A stretch of 64,000 nucleotides of DNA from Ephemerocybe angulata (lineage: Eukaryota; Basidiomycota; Agaricomycetes; Agaricales; Psathyrellaceae), in assembly GCA_013368325.1 (NCBI GenBank), contig JAACJK010000005.1:372001-436000 (forward strand). Direction: 5' to 3'. The translations under genes and the position numbers were made by a program. Under the pieces are notes generated by a model. It was not told where the DNA came from, did not search any database, and saw only the letters and a list, made by a program, of their open reading frames with translations. Below are positions 46,386-58,013 of the stretch, piece after piece; positions within the stretch are counted from its first letter, which is position 1; each line of letters opens with the position of its first letter.

Positions 46386-49300
46386 CTATGTACAGCATTC
46401 GACAATTTCTGAGTCCATCTCAAGCCTTGCTATTAAATCCCCATGAATCTCCCTCGATTTCGACTGCATCGCCTCGCGCATTGCCGCCTGTCGCCACGCA
46501 AATGCGGCTTTCCCACGGTTGGTTCTCTTCCTATCCTCGACCTCCCATTGCTGATACGGTTGGAGCGTTGGATCAGTTGGTGCGTCCACTAAGGCGGTAT
46601 ATCTCTCGGCCCGATCTCTCCACCTCCCTGCATCCCACCCAAAGAACTTTTCCACCCGCCGCATCTCCTCACCGAGTAAAAGGCACTCCTCCTGCCATCG
46701 TTGAGCTCGTGCTCGTGTCCGACAGAACTCGATACGTAGGGCTAAAATGGTACAAGTAAGCATCAACACTGTGTTTAGTGATTCATAGTGAGCATACCTG
46801 TATTCGCAATCTCCGAGATGTCATGCCCGGTACCAGCGACAGTCCATATCCAAGTCAATGACCTTCCACCCTCGCCTGTCCCGCTAATGTCAAGTGACGT
46901 CACTGCGGCAACATCGGCGTCTTCCAAAGGCAGAAGAACCTGGCGCCAGGTTTTCTCGCTCTGGAGATCAGATAGGTCACCACCCTCGAGAGCATCCCAT
47001 AACCGCGTCAGTCGCTCTCGACATTTCCTGTATTTCGCCACATCTCGCCCGATTCTATCTGATATATCCTGGAGCAGGGTGTTGCTGCGAGTGTTCGCCT
47101 CAGTCCCAGAGGCATACATAGCCTTTGAATTCTCCATATGTGCCTGGTAGAGAAGCATCCCACGTAAGCTCTTGAGTGTTGACTCACCCTGCGCGATCCG
47201 GAAATGGAATTCGTAGCGAAGGAGCCGATGATCATGCGCCTTCACTGTAGCGGCGCTGTCAGACGGAAGGTAAAGGGGAATTTTCCACGGGGTCAAAACA
47301 GACGAGTCCCGGTCCTCCGAATCGTCTCGCAGAGGAACTGTCTGGGGTGCGTAGAGGCGCTGAAGCATAAGCCATCCTTCGATCCGGCGGTATAGGGCAT
47401 TACCCCGCTCCATCACAGTGGTTCGCTCAATGTCAGTCGACCCCGAGCTCAGCTCTCCAAAGTCCCTCTCGAGGCGTCGCCTTTGAGGGTGTTAGAAATA
47501 CTAAGCCCTCTGCGAATAATAGTGTGATACGCACTGAGCCTCCTCAATTTCCAACCCTTGCAAGACAAACACGCTCGGCGAGACATTGCCGTGAACTGCT
47601 TCGATGGTCCCGGCAGTCAAGGCCTTTTGATCTTCTTCCGCGAGGCGCGCTCGAACGCTTGCGGTTGTCAGAACTGCGGAGATTCGTTAGTGTCTGGTGT
47701 CAAACAGCCCGCCCCTCCGGAAGCCGTACCTGTCTGTTCATTGTTGTACGGATTGAATGATTCATGGTCTTTCTCCCACTCCTGGACCTGGAGTGTCCAC
47801 GCCTTTCGGGAGATTAATGGAAGAGCTGCCGCAAAGTCTCTGAACGCATCCACTTGCTCCTTACGCTTTGCAATTGCTGCGACGGCCCGACTTGCCAGGG
47901 TATGTGCTATTGCCCGAATGAGAAGCTACTCTGATTAATGACCGTTTGATGAACACGTACACATGCCAACGGTCTTCGTCCAATTTAGATCGCCAAAGTT
48001 ATCGTCGAGGGTGTCACGACGATTTCCCGGGCCCATTTCACGGGTGCTCGCCGCCAGTCGGTTTGCGAGCGACCATCCTCTCTCTGGAGCCTCCCCATCC
48101 GTTCGACCTACGCCAGGTGTGAGGTTGAAAGAGAAGTCCGTCTGACACGATGCCACATGTGCCGCGAGATGGAACTTGGGCACGAGGCATGTTACCTTGT
48201 AGCCGTGCTTACCGGTAAACACGTTCTTTGGGTAGCGCTGACAGCGTTCCATTAGATGTTGGATCCATTGACACCCAATGTCGTAGGACAGATTAAGTAT
48301 CTTGGGGATGAGGGGTTGCGAGCGCAGTGTAGAAGTCATAACATAATCCATATTGGCATATCTACGGCCCAGTCAGTGAGTGGGTTATGCGTCAACATAA
48401 AAACTCTACACATACCTCTCGCCCTTTTGCAGATCAACAGCAGCCATGGGCCGTCGCATGTCATGACGGCTACACTGTGCCGCCCCGAGGCCGCTTGCAG
48501 CAATACCGCGCCCTCCTCGGCTGTTCGCAGACTTGATGGCATCGTGGTTGCTACAATCGCTCTTCTCGTCAGCGGTTCTCCCATAGATCTTTATGTACGC
48601 CTGAAAGATAGTCTCCCAAACAAGATACGCATATCCACGGTTGAACCCCGGGTCACGGTCATCGTTCGAGACCTCCTTGCGCCTCAGGCGGAAGTTAGCG
48701 TCCATTGCCAGAAAAAGGGCGAAGAGCCACCTGAATAAAGGTCAAATTCAGTCCAGCGCCTCGCAAAAGAATCCAAGTTACTCTTACCTCCGTGCACGAG
48801 GAATCGACGCCCATTTTGCAGGCATATTGATACCCACTTGTGGACATGCCGGGCACAAGAGTGCTAACTCGCCTTCTTTGGTCTGGCCCACTCCACCGGG
48901 CTCGTGCCCCCGACCTCCCCTCTTCATGCCCCGTAGATGGCGGAATTCATGCACCATTCGCATAAATTCTGAGTTTCGATCCTACGTAATACTGTCAGGG
49001 AGAGGAAGACTGACGACAAAATGGTACATACCTTAAGCGCTAAACTGCCGCACTGATCAGCGCGACCATGGGGAGTCACATTCCAAGTGTTATCGGTTCG
49101 CCGAAAAATAGCAACCAGGAATTCATACGCCGATATCTTCCCGGTAAACGATAACATCTGAAAGGTCTCAAGGACGCGAAAGGTGCAGGCGGTGCGTGGG
49201 TCTATTGTTGTCGATGGGAAAAGGCGCTCGCGCAGAAGCTGTTGGACGGGTGTGCTGCCCTGATGACAACCGCAGAAGTCCAGGCCAACGGGGTGTACGC

Positions 49301-50201
49301 CGTCGCTGTCAATAATATAGAAATTATCATCGAAGGCGGCGCGCCTCTGTGAGCACGGAACTCCAGCGACATGACCCAGTTGGATCCGCAAGCCTAGGCT
49401 CTTGAGCGTACAGCGCTCAAAGTATCTCCCGGTCCACCTCTAATAGTGAGATATAAGCCTCTGTTGGGGTACTACTAAAAGTATACTCACCTCTATACGG
49501 TGTAGGTACACCCTAGTATGGTCCTTCACAATGCACGACGCGCACCATGTTGCCGTTGGCGTGCAATCGCGACACCTGAACAACACCTCAGCAACTTCTG
49601 CGCTACAGTTGGCGCCATGGCAGCGCCGCTCGGATTCTCCATCGGATTCTCCGTCACCAAACGCCTCAAGCCGAAGCATCTCGTCGACGTATTCATCAAG
49701 GCGGGCAGTAAAGAGCTTGAGGGGGTCGTCCTGAAGCCGAATCAGTCAATAGGACGACAAGAGAAGCCAGTCTCTTACCGCTTGAGTTCGTTTTCGTTTC
49801 TTCTCCTCTGGCGTCGAGTCTGAGCCTGATTCCGTTGTGGACACAGGCTCAGGTTGGTCCCAGAGCGAGGATTCCATGCCCAGCTCATTTAGCCATACAC
49901 TGTTGCTGTCAAGCGAAGGGTGGTTCATCCCCCCGCCGTTGTCGTTATCGAGACGACGGCTGTCACTTGGGTAGTCGTCATCATCGACATCTTCAACGGA
50001 TGCGGTAAGCTTAGAGCGCTTCTTGGTCGGAGAGTGAGGGACACTGGCAACCGCTTCGCTTTCCTGAAGATTGCCGGAGACCTTCTCATAGTGGCGATGC
50101 AGGTCTTGATACGCTGATTCGGCCTCTGGTTGGGTGGGGTCCTCGACATCGTCGCCGTAGAGGTGAAACTCGGAGACTCTGGCCTTCTTTCTAGGGGGCA
50201 T
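46386..50201 (-). CDS. KDZ-family transposase, 1111 residues
   Basis: Exons on the minus strand: 50201-49779, 49730-49491, 49439-49032, 48981-48788, 48730-48416, 48361-47961, 47906-47730, 47673-47535, 47480-46798 and 46741-46386; lengths sum to 1112 codons with no internal stop. Start MPPRKKARVSEFHLYGDD. A Cys cluster (CHGANC, FRCRDC, WCASC) precedes the RNase H-like core, followed by DFCGCHQ and CPACPQ. Likely catalytic acidic residues lie in LAMDANFRL, LSYDIGCQW and RTDGEAPERGW (assignment inferred). VPKFHLAAH and STREMGPGNRRDTLDD are family hallmarks. A Glu/Arg-rich C-terminal region (RWQEECLLLGEEMRRVE) closes it. Intactness suggests recent or current activity. Confidence 0.92.
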
Positions 50202-50470
50202 TGTTGTTTGATTCGAGGCTACTGAGCTGTAGCTATATAGCCCATGACTAACTCGTGGATTCTGCGCATGTACAAGGGGATCGAATTCTAAGACGAACTG
50301 CTAGACTAACGCGTGGACTCTGCGCAACGTACAACGGGATCGATTCATAGGAGACAAAGGTAAACTGGAACGAGCGAATCACACACTAAGTACTCGCACG
50401 TAAATAGAAGCAAGAATTGACGGAAGAAAGAGATGATAGCAGATATCAGCGAACGGCACACTCGTAACCA

Positions 50471-51384
50471 TCAAGCAAGGTCAGCCAAGATACTCGACTC
50501 GTCCTCTTCCTCAGACCAGACAGCAGCAACGACAAAGCCATCCTCATCATCAGAGATGATGATCACCTCGGCCGCGGCTGTGCGGATGTCGGCCCCCATA
50601 CCGACGGTGTCCTTCATGTCGTCCTCGTCATCAGAGATGACAATCGCCTCAGCGTCAGTGGGACCGGCAGTGGTGGTGGCGTTGGCTGGAGCGCCGGGGG
50701 TGTTAATGGGCCCGTTGGTAACGTCCATGGCGTTGATGTTGGCATTTTCGTCGATGATTTCGACATCCTCGTCGGAGTCGACTTCTTCGAGATTGAATTC
50801 GGTCATCTTGAGTAAAACCTTCTCGCTCTCCCTGCGCAGGCGCTACCGATCCCGAAAATGAGGGAATGCACAGGATACAAAGGCATGATATACTCACGGG
50901 GTCGGTGTCCTTGACTGCCTCCTGGAGGGAACGGAGCTCCTTGAGGAGCTTTTTCTATTACTCAAAATTAACCTTTGAAATGCGACGGGAGGACAATGGA
51001 AAGAGACGTACCCCAATGATGTTGAACTGCTTGCAGGGCAAAGCAAACAGGATCTCCCAGTCAAGCAAGGGGGTGATTCTATGGGTGGCGAAGTATGCCC
51101 AATCCATGTGCGCTTTGATAGCCTTGGCGTTCATTTCGATCATCAGTGTGAAGTCGACCTAGAAGTGTGCTCGGACTCACATCTTTGATCTCTCGAAGAC
51201 GCTTGCCCAGGTCTGGAGTCCACGGTTCCGGCCAGGCCATGAAGTACCTACCGTAGACCTGGTTGAGAAACTCCGGGCTTCGCTTCTGACCCTTCGCCTG
51301 CCTGAACCAGAACGAGCAGAAATTGACAAAGCGCAACTGCCCTTCCAGTTGAAACTTGTAGATAGTGGGGAACCTCCTTGGCAT
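50471..51384 (-). CDS. KDZ cargo: 247-residue protein with SUMO-interacting-like motifs
   Basis: Exons 51384-51181, 51122-51012, 50954-50898 and 50842-50471 join in phase. The N-terminal half is globular-looking and aromatic (RFPTIYKFQLEGQLRFVNFC, YFMAWPEPW, MDWAYFATHRITPLLDWEI), with no family recognised. A Lys/Leu/Arg helix follows (KKLLKELRSLQEAVKDTD). The tail is acidic and holds two textbook SUMO-interacting patterns, AIVISDDED and VIIISDDED, plus VEIIDEN. The first intron could instead use a nearer acceptor at 51159, but that would make a 22 nt intron. The start may lie further upstream in a short 5' exon. It lies downstream of nothing in operon-like fashion; its promoter faces the 204-residue gene. 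Confidence 0.75.
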
Positions 51385-51876
51385 CTACAAAAAGGTCCGT
51401 CATTGACTCCGGCAACTTAACCACAGCCGACGCGAACGTACCTTGATGGTGCTCGGCAGCGGCGGTGAGTTTAAAGTGTGAGGGCAGGGTATCAGTAAGA
51501 CGCGTAACGGTAAGAAGGGGTATAACAGTAAGACGAGGTAACAGTAAGACGCAGAAGGGGGATAAAAATCGTTCGATTCCAGCCAACGGGTTTTACATGG
51601 TTCATGCTTACCAAGCCGCTTCGAAAGGCCAAATTCGAGCCAAAGCTTGAGCCAAACTCGAGCCAAAGCATGAGCCCGAAAACATATGGGCCTCGTATAG
51701 AGTCAATACTAACCTGTTATTCCCCAGAAAATGGCCATTAAGTTTCAAAAAAATATACCATTCAGTCAATCTATATCTTTCGGCTATATTCCGATATCAG
51801 AATAAAAGTAAGACAAGTTCTCGATTGAAGCTAATTACACTCGCGCTTTCGTACTTGATCTTGAACTCCTACGACC
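51385..51876. promoter_or_regulatory. Divergent promoter between two cargo genes
   Basis: A 492 bp gap between head-to-head cargo genes. It contains repeated GTAAGACG(C/A) words (51497-51550) and repeated CGAGCCAAAGC blocks near 51640-51670. No gene of its own. Confidence 0.4.
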
Positions 51877-52651
51877 ATGGGCCGCCCCCGAATGTACCAC
51901 ACCCCTGAACAAGTACGGGAGGCCAACAAGAGGAAAAGTAAGAAGTACTACGACGAGTATGTTATGCTCTGAAGCCCGTTAGGACCCCATTGACATTGCA
52001 ATTGCAGGAATAAGGACTATATCAACCATTCGAGGTTCATGAAGCGCCGATCTGCGAGAGATAGCTCCGAGAGGTATGTGCATATGATACCGACAAGTGA
52101 GACCATTAGATACATTTCTGTCAACAGTGCTACGACACCGCTAAGCTCCAAACCCAAGCGAGAAGTGACCGAGCAAGAGTACAGTATCGTATTGCTGATG
52201 GGCTTTCCCACCGCCTTTCTGATCACCGCTTAGGAAACACAGGCACCAGGTCCGATACTGGGTAAAGCGAGTCGAGTCTCTGGTTCCTCGGGTTCAAGGC
52301 CTATTAGGAGACCAGCCGGTCACCGAATATCTCAAGAGCACCTGCGAGGAATTCAAGGCCGGAAGCACACACGATCTTGATGCAGCCAAGGAGGCCATCA
52401 ACTTGCGGTCATCCTCATTCGATGAAGTCCTCGGAAAGGCAGAAACATGCCACTCCAAGCTCCTGGCATTGGTAGGAGTGGGAGTAGAAACAAAAAGAGC
52501 ATCTGCGGTCATTAAGGACATACAAACCATTGTGGTCGAGATCAACGAGCTTTGGTGTGCGGCCGCTATTGATCACCAAGAAATGATCAAGGAGTTTGAC
52601 GGCACCAAGCTCGGGTTCCAGGTTCACGGAGTCAGTCTGACGACGATATAG
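51877..52651 (+). CDS. KDZ cargo: basic coiled protein, 204 residues
   Basis: Exons 51877-51956, 52008-52073, 52128-52178 and 52234-52651 give an open frame of exactly 205 codons. It begins MGRPRMYHTPEQVREANKRK, an AT-hook-like GRPR plus a basic helix (KRKSKKYYDENKDYINHSR), so DNA binding is possible. The rest is helical and charged (YWVKRVESLVPRVQGLL, FDEVLGKAETCHSKLL) with no family I can name. Similar MGRPR-start proteins are common near repeats in mushroom genomes (from memory, unverified). The third exon junctions were chosen because only that pair keeps the frame open. Confidence 0.7.
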
Positions 52652-53019
52652 TTCCCTTCGGCATCTGTAGCAGCTCTATTCTATTGGTGCCTATCATATA
52701 CAGTTGATGAGACGTTGAGAGGGTTCTCATTTGACATTGAAAGCCACAGGTACGTGCAAAGGAAGGGGGTAAGGGTATAATCATTGGGGTTTCTAGGGAC
52801 ATTTTACAGGGAACGGGCACTACAACATAGGTTTTCTACGGACATTTTTGAGAGATATACACGAGAGACGACGAACACAGCAGTCATGAGGCGTGATACG
52901 GGCAGTCGAGACAGCGATACATGAGATACAGGAATACCGGAGACGGGGCGGAAGAACGACACAAGATGCTCAAGAAGGGGAAGGAGAAGACAGTCCGCCC
53001 GGCCAATCGAAGTGCACAG
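52652..53019. other. Gap between convergent cargo genes
   Basis: 3' tails of the 204-residue gene and the hybrid-binding-domain gene. A partly repeated block (GGGTTTCTAGGGACATTTTA and GGTTTTCTACGGACATTTTT) is seen at 52788 and 52832. Confidence 0.4.
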
Positions 53020-54081
53020 CTAAGTCTGCTGGACGCTGCGCACGTTGTTGCTGGTGAGGGCTTCCTGAAAGGCGGCGACGGCGTCCTCCTGAGAGGCGTA
53101 CTTGCGGTAACAGGCCCCTCGAACACCGGAGACGAGCGGTTGAACAGAGTGCCTGAACACGGTGAGGAATCAGTCAAGGTCGACAGCGTAAGATGTGAAC
53201 ATGGACTTACCAACCCTGGAACACACCAACCTGGAGGCCAACAGTGACGACATACCAGGTTTCGCGGGCTGGGCGAACCAAGTTATGAGTGTTACAGTTA
53301 ACACAAACGAAGCCACTAATGGGGTTCGAAGCGTCTTGGGGGCGAGGCGCAGAGCCAACGGCCCCGCCAACAGGGATGCTGGCCGGGCTGAGTGTAACAA
53401 CAGCTCCGCTCGGCGAGGTGATGGTCGCACCCGCGGGCAGCGCTGCAGGAAGAGGAGGGAGGCCAGAGAGCGCGCGCCCCCCGGCGGAGAGGGTGTTGGA
53501 AGGAGCAGGTACCGGAAGAGGAGGGAGGCCAGAGAGCGCGCGTCCCCCGGCGGAGAGGGTGTTGGGAGGGGCAGGTGCCGCAGCCCCGGCTTCAAGGGCG
53601 GCTCCAGCTCCAGTGTCGGTAGCGGTAGGGGGGGCCCCGGAGTCGATGGCGGCAGGCGCTGTGACCGTGGTCGCTGTGGGATTCAACTGTTAGGCGATTG
53701 ATTCTCAACAAGTTGAAAGGAATCAGACGTACCGTCATCAGTGCTGGAGGGAGCGGGTGCGCTCACATCCAGCCCCAGGGAACGAAGCGCAGCAACGATG
53801 CACTCGATCCGAGTCTGGGAAGAAAGGGTAGGCGGCGCCTCCTCCCCGATGGCTACGCCCACCCCAGGAGGAGGCGGAGAACCAGCCGATGTCGACTCTA
53901 TGGCCGGTGTCAGTCAATGAACCCGTTCTTGAACATAAACATATAGACACTTACCGCGCACCATGTCTTCATGGGGGGAAGAAACGTTGACACCGAGGGC
54001 GCGCAGGGTGGACATGAGGTCCGTCAAGGTAATGGTGCCATTGATACGAGGAGTGGAGGGGGTTTCTTTCTGTTCAGTCAT
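53020..54081 (-). CDS. KDZ cargo: protein with C-terminal RNase H1 N-terminal-like (hybrid-binding) domain
   Basis: Exons 54081-53955, 53897-53733, 53673-53211 and 53152-53020; 295 residues. The N-terminal half is Ala/Pro/Ser/Thr-rich and disordered, with a near-perfect tandem repeat NTLSAGGRALSGLPPLP. The C-terminal 80 residues match the RNase H1 N-terminal / Cauli_VI fold: a CVNCNTHN Cys pair, then WYVVTVGLQVGVFQGW, VQPLVSGVRGACYRKY and SQEDAVAAFQEAL. That fold binds RNA/DNA hybrids or double-stranded nucleic acid. No RNase H catalytic domain follows. The exon 3 acceptor at 53674 (CCCACAG) was chosen because the nearer one breaks the frame. Confidence 0.82.
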
Positions 54082-54404
54082 GTTGGGGGATGATGGAATT
54101 GAAGTGAGGATGTAGACGTACGTCTTGAGACCCCAACCTTTATGGGAAATCGCCGTGGCGTAACGGGCAACTCCCTACCGTATTTGGCTCACCCGAGCGG
54201 AAGAATCCACATAATCGGCAACGGGCTCTGATTCTCCCCGATGACAGGACTTCTCTGCATAAGAGCGTCTCCCATCCTCGCCCAAGAAACCTATTCTTTC
54301 TCTCCTCCCAGAACAAGCACCAGCGTCCATTCCTAAAGGTATGATGATACGGATAAAAACCAGACTTGCGCGGACTCATCAACATCCGACTCATCGACAT
54401 GTAG
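54082..54404. other. Gap upstream of the hybrid-binding-domain gene
   Basis: Divergent upstream region of the 295-residue gene and the small frame at 54405. Nothing else supported. Confidence 0.35.
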
Positions 54405-54623
54405 ATGACAAAAAAGAACCAACTCACCAACTCCGAAAGGGCGATGCTTCTTAATCTCCTTCGAGGAACACAAGAAGAGAGGAAAAGAGAAGAAGAGCTG
54501 AGAAAGGCCCAGCAGGCCGCATTTTTCCAGAGCGTGATCGAGAGGCTTTTCGCCACCTGGCCTCCAAATGAGGACGAACCTGGCCGAATGAGTGACGAGG
54601 AAGAGAGGAGGGTAGAGGGATGA
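54405..54623 (+). CDS. Small frame, 72 residues, related to the start of the 973-residue cargo protein
   Basis: MTKKNQLTNSERAMLLNLLR leads to a Glu/Arg-rich helix and the motif FFQSVIERLFATWPP. This resembles FWLRILHEFFMLWP near the start of the protein encoded from 54987. It may be a separate small gene, a duplicated first exon, or a decayed N-terminus. It ends in a 66 bp tandem repeat (54578-54710) that duplicates its stop region. Confidence 0.4.
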   Translation: MTKKNQLTNSERAMLLNLLRGTQEERKREEELRKAQQAAFFQSVIERLFATWPPNEDEPGRMSDEEERRVEG

Positions 54624-54710
54624 GGGAGGGTAGTAACCTGGCCGAATGAGTGACGAGAAAGAGGGGAGGGTAGAGGGATTAGGGAGGGTAGTACCTGCGC
54701 AATATGATGC
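54578..54710. repeat. 66 bp tandem duplication
   Basis: A unit starting CCTGGCCGAATGAGTGACGA and ending GGGAGGGTAGTA occurs twice with few differences. Confidence 0.75.
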
Positions 54711-54817
54711 CCGTCTGCTTCTGAATGCTTGGATTTGACGTATTTAATGTAAGACGTCGTCGGACGGCGAGGTGTCTATCTTAATTAAGGTAAGAACGGT
54801 CTCGACCGCTAAGAAAT

Positions 54818-54898
54818 TACGTGGAGAGTGCCTGCACGGCTCAAACCTGAGACATTGAAGCTCGAGCCGGCGAGGGATTGTGCCGCAGCCTCTCCACA
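54818..54898. repeat. Long imperfect hairpin
   Basis: GTGGAGAGTGCCTGCACGGC at the left pairs with GTGCCGCAGCCTCTCCAC at the right, with a loop of about 45 nt. It looks tRNA-like in size, but the T-arm and anticodon arm do not form, so it is listed as a structured repeat only. Confidence 0.5.
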
Positions 54899-54986
54899 CG
54901 TCCATCCCAGTACCACTAGAAGCTCGACGAGGTGAGCTTAAAAGTTAAAATGGCACTGTAAATCACACTTACCGACATATGAAAAG

Positions 54987-57900
54987 ATGGTTTGGGCGAT
55001 CGACCAACCCGAGTTCCTCGCGAAGCATCGTCCTGAATTCGAGCGCTTGAAGAACACAAAAAGCTCAATGGGCGACTTCTGGCTGCGGATTCTACATGAG
55101 TTCTTCATGCTTTGGCCACTCCAGAGCGCCGAGGTGTTCCCCCCGCCGAAAGAGCCTGAGACGACTAAGAAAGGGAAGACGAGCCTTCGTCAGGAGTCAC
55201 CGGGACCGGTCGAGGTCGAGCCCGTGTTGACGAAGAAGCAATGGAAGGCGAAGAGAACGAAAGCAAGTTCACACCACGATCGTTCTCTAAATAAGTCTAA
55301 CATACACCGACAGCAAATCAAGTGGTGGTACTATAACACCACTTCCGACACACGGAAGAACAAGAAGGCCCGGGTCAACATCGTCGTTGCCGTCGGGAAG
55401 AAGGACCGTGTCCTGACAGAAGATCAGTTGTACTCGAAAAAATACTACCACACCCGGGTGAAGGCGAAGGTAGACGCTGCTCTGAAGAACATCAACGACG
55501 ACGACAAGCGAATTTCCATCACTTCTCAAGTCCTCCGCGAGACCTGGGAGAGCGAAACCCGCGCGATAAAAGACGAGATCAAGGCGGAGCATCAAAGACT
55601 GACCAAGGAGAAGAAGAAGCGAGACGATGTAATGAAGAAAGTGCTTTCGAGCAACGCACCCGTTGTGAATCCAGAGGAATTGGCAGTGTACGTCCTTCGA
55701 TGTTCCCGCTTGCGTTTCGTTGACTGACTAGTTATGTAGGACCCAGGAGGCGATGCAGGAGTTGATGGAGAGCTTCTGTGATGCCATGGCTGCAAAGACG
55801 GGCTGGGCGTTCTCCATCGTCGGGGGAGGGCCCATGGTATCGGTCCCAAACGCCCCCATCAGGGTGTGCACGTTCCACGTTGGGACTCCCGCGCGCCCGG
55901 AGACTTTTCGCTCCTGGTATGCCCCTTTCGACCAGGTGGTTGCTACCCCTTTTTCGTCTTTCTGCCACACCATCTTTCGTAAGTCGGATATGATACAGTA
56001 CAGGGGAGAGAAGCTGACATACCATATCTAGCCGAATCAGACCGTCTTCGAATGGCAATCGACATCGAACCCGGGAAGGTCGTCAGCCCTGACGCTCTGG
56101 CGGCCTCCGGCCGGACCCTCGGTCATCTCGCATATCAACAGCATGGAGCGCCATTCCAGGCAACACAGAACGCCGGCTCCTCCGCCCTGAATGCCAATCC
56201 GGTCCAAGCGGCGGCGGCGGTAAAGGATATGAGAGAAGACAGTGAACGGAGCGGTAGCGAGGACTACGACGATGCCGAGAGGGCGAGAGAGGTTGCGAAA
56301 GGGACTAAAAATGCGAAAAAGGGGAGAAAGCCGCGTAAGAAAGCGCCTAAGAAGGGGAAGGGGAAGGGGAAGGCACAGATCGAAAGCGAGGAGGAGAGCA
56401 CGGACTACGGCGATGACGAGCTTAAGGAGGTGGAAAGGAAGGGGACTGCGAAGGGAGCCTCGAACGTCGTAAGGGGGAAGGGGAAGGGAGGCGAGCCGGC
56501 GGGCGGGAGCAGTGGTGGATATGGGGCGCCTATTCCGGATCCGGAGTCCCACGGCCCGGGCGGGCCAGGGTTCGCCCATTCGGCGGAGTCAGGGTTCCAT
56601 GCACACGACTTTTCCAAGATGAACGGAAATGCGAATGGGGGATACCAGAGCCATCAACAAACGAACGGCTTTCCCAGCATGAGCCGAAACTCTCTGCTCG
56701 ACATGCTCCACAATGACTGGGACGAAGATTCTCAGGACGCAGGGGCCAGGTGGGGTCAGTTGCAGGCAGGCGCGAATGACGGTCTAGACCCCACACGTGG
56801 GTACGATCATTCCGGAGGCAGTGATCCGAAGTGGGCGATGGGGGACACGTTCCCAGCCGTTGGAGGTTCAGGAGGGGAGAGGGGAAGACCGGGAGGTGGA
56901 GCCAATGGGACGGGATACCTGAACACCACTGTCAATGCCCAATCAGGCAGAGGCGGGGCGTGGACGACGAATCCCGAGCAGTACGTGAGCGGGGCGCCTC
57001 CACCGAACCAGTACCCGTATCCCGACCACACGTACGCGGGCGGGGCGCCTCCACCGAACCAGTACCCGTACAACCGCGAGCACGCGTACGCGGGCGGGGC
57101 GCCTCCACCGAACCAGTACCCGTACAACCGCGAGCACGCGTACGCGGGCGGGGCGCCTCCACCGAACCAGTACCCAAATCCCGAGCATGCGTACGCGGGC
57201 GGGGCGCCTCCACCGAACCAGTACCCGTACAACCCGGGAGGGTTCGATAGCGGGAGGGGCGTGCCTTCGAACCCGATTGCCGGTGGAGGGGGGCAAGAAG
57301 CCAGTCCAGGAGGGCAGGGTATGAGCGCTGGTGATCCGCCGGTGCCGCAGACGAGCTCGGCCGTCAACGACCGAGACAGGTTTGTGCTACCAAACCCGTA
57401 TTCTCAGGATTCAGACGCCGAAGATGACATCCAGGGTGGGCCTAGCAACAAGGGAGCGATCAAGGGAGCGTCGGCTGGAAAAAGGGCGCGGGAGGAGGGT
57501 GTCCAGGAGCACCAGGTAGTGCCAGAAGACGAGGGAACGAGGGCGAAGCGAGCTAGGAAGAGTACTGGTAAGTTGCCTGAATGGATAGAGGAGGCTCGGA
57601 CGCACCTGTTGGCCCAGAGCGAGGACGAGAGCTGGGTCAAGGTCGTAGACCTATGGCATCGGTTTGAATCAGCAGCCTGCGCAATGGGAGGAGCCGGGAT
57701 GGGGCATCTCCCTGCCGCGGGAAGGCCTTTGGAGATAAGCAAGTGGTTGAAATGTCGTCAGTATGTCGCACGACCCGATATCGACGACGTACAGGCATTT
57801 GGGGATCAGTGGAAGCGGTGGTGGGCGGAGATGAAGGCAGGCAAAGGAAAGGGTAAGGTGGAAGGAAAGGTGGAATTGAAGGGGGTAAAGAAGGCGGGTC

Positions 57901-58013
57901 CGACTGGCATCGTCGTTGCGCTGATTGGGCTGGGGTGGTGGTCGGGAGAAAATGAATGGGCTGACGTGGTGGGCGATGTTCTGACGGTTCTGGGCAGGTG
58001 TGTCAGGACGTAG
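54987..58013 (+). CDS. KDZ cargo: 973-residue protein of unknown function
   Basis: Exons 54987-55687, 55740-55978 and 56032-58013; exactly 974 codons. An N-terminal part with FWLRILHEFFMLWP is followed by a Lys/Arg-rich segment and a folded-looking middle (MQELMESFCDAMAAKTGWAF, IVGGGPM, FHVGTPARPETF, FDQVVATPFSSFCHTIFP). A basic/acidic low-complexity region comes next, then five tandem units of about 18 residues built on GGAPPPNQYPY, and a Trp-rich C-terminus (WVKVVDLWHRFE, DQWKRWWAEMKAG, LIGLGWWSG). It resembles large repeated proteins of agaricomycete genomes, but I cannot assign a function. No TET/JBP dioxygenase motif is present. Confidence 0.8.
56994..57235 (+). repeat. In-frame GGAPPPNQYP minisatellite
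   Basis: Five units of 48-54 bp with the core GGGGCGCCTCCACCGAACCA inside the 973-residue gene. Unit length stays a multiple of three, so the frame is kept. Confidence 0.9.

Noticed and set aside
51159..51180. 22 nt intron in the SUMO-motif cargo gene
   Set aside because: It is too short to splice. A 58 nt intron from the same donor to an acceptor at 51123 keeps the frame and is used instead.
54818..54898. Candidate tRNA gene
   Set aside because: The acceptor-like stem pairs well, but no T-arm or anticodon arm fits on either strand.
50000..58013. TET/JBP dioxygenase gene as KDZ cargo
   Set aside because: Such genes are known companions of KDZ elements, so I looked for the HxD..H pattern and its surroundings in every cargo gene. 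None fits.
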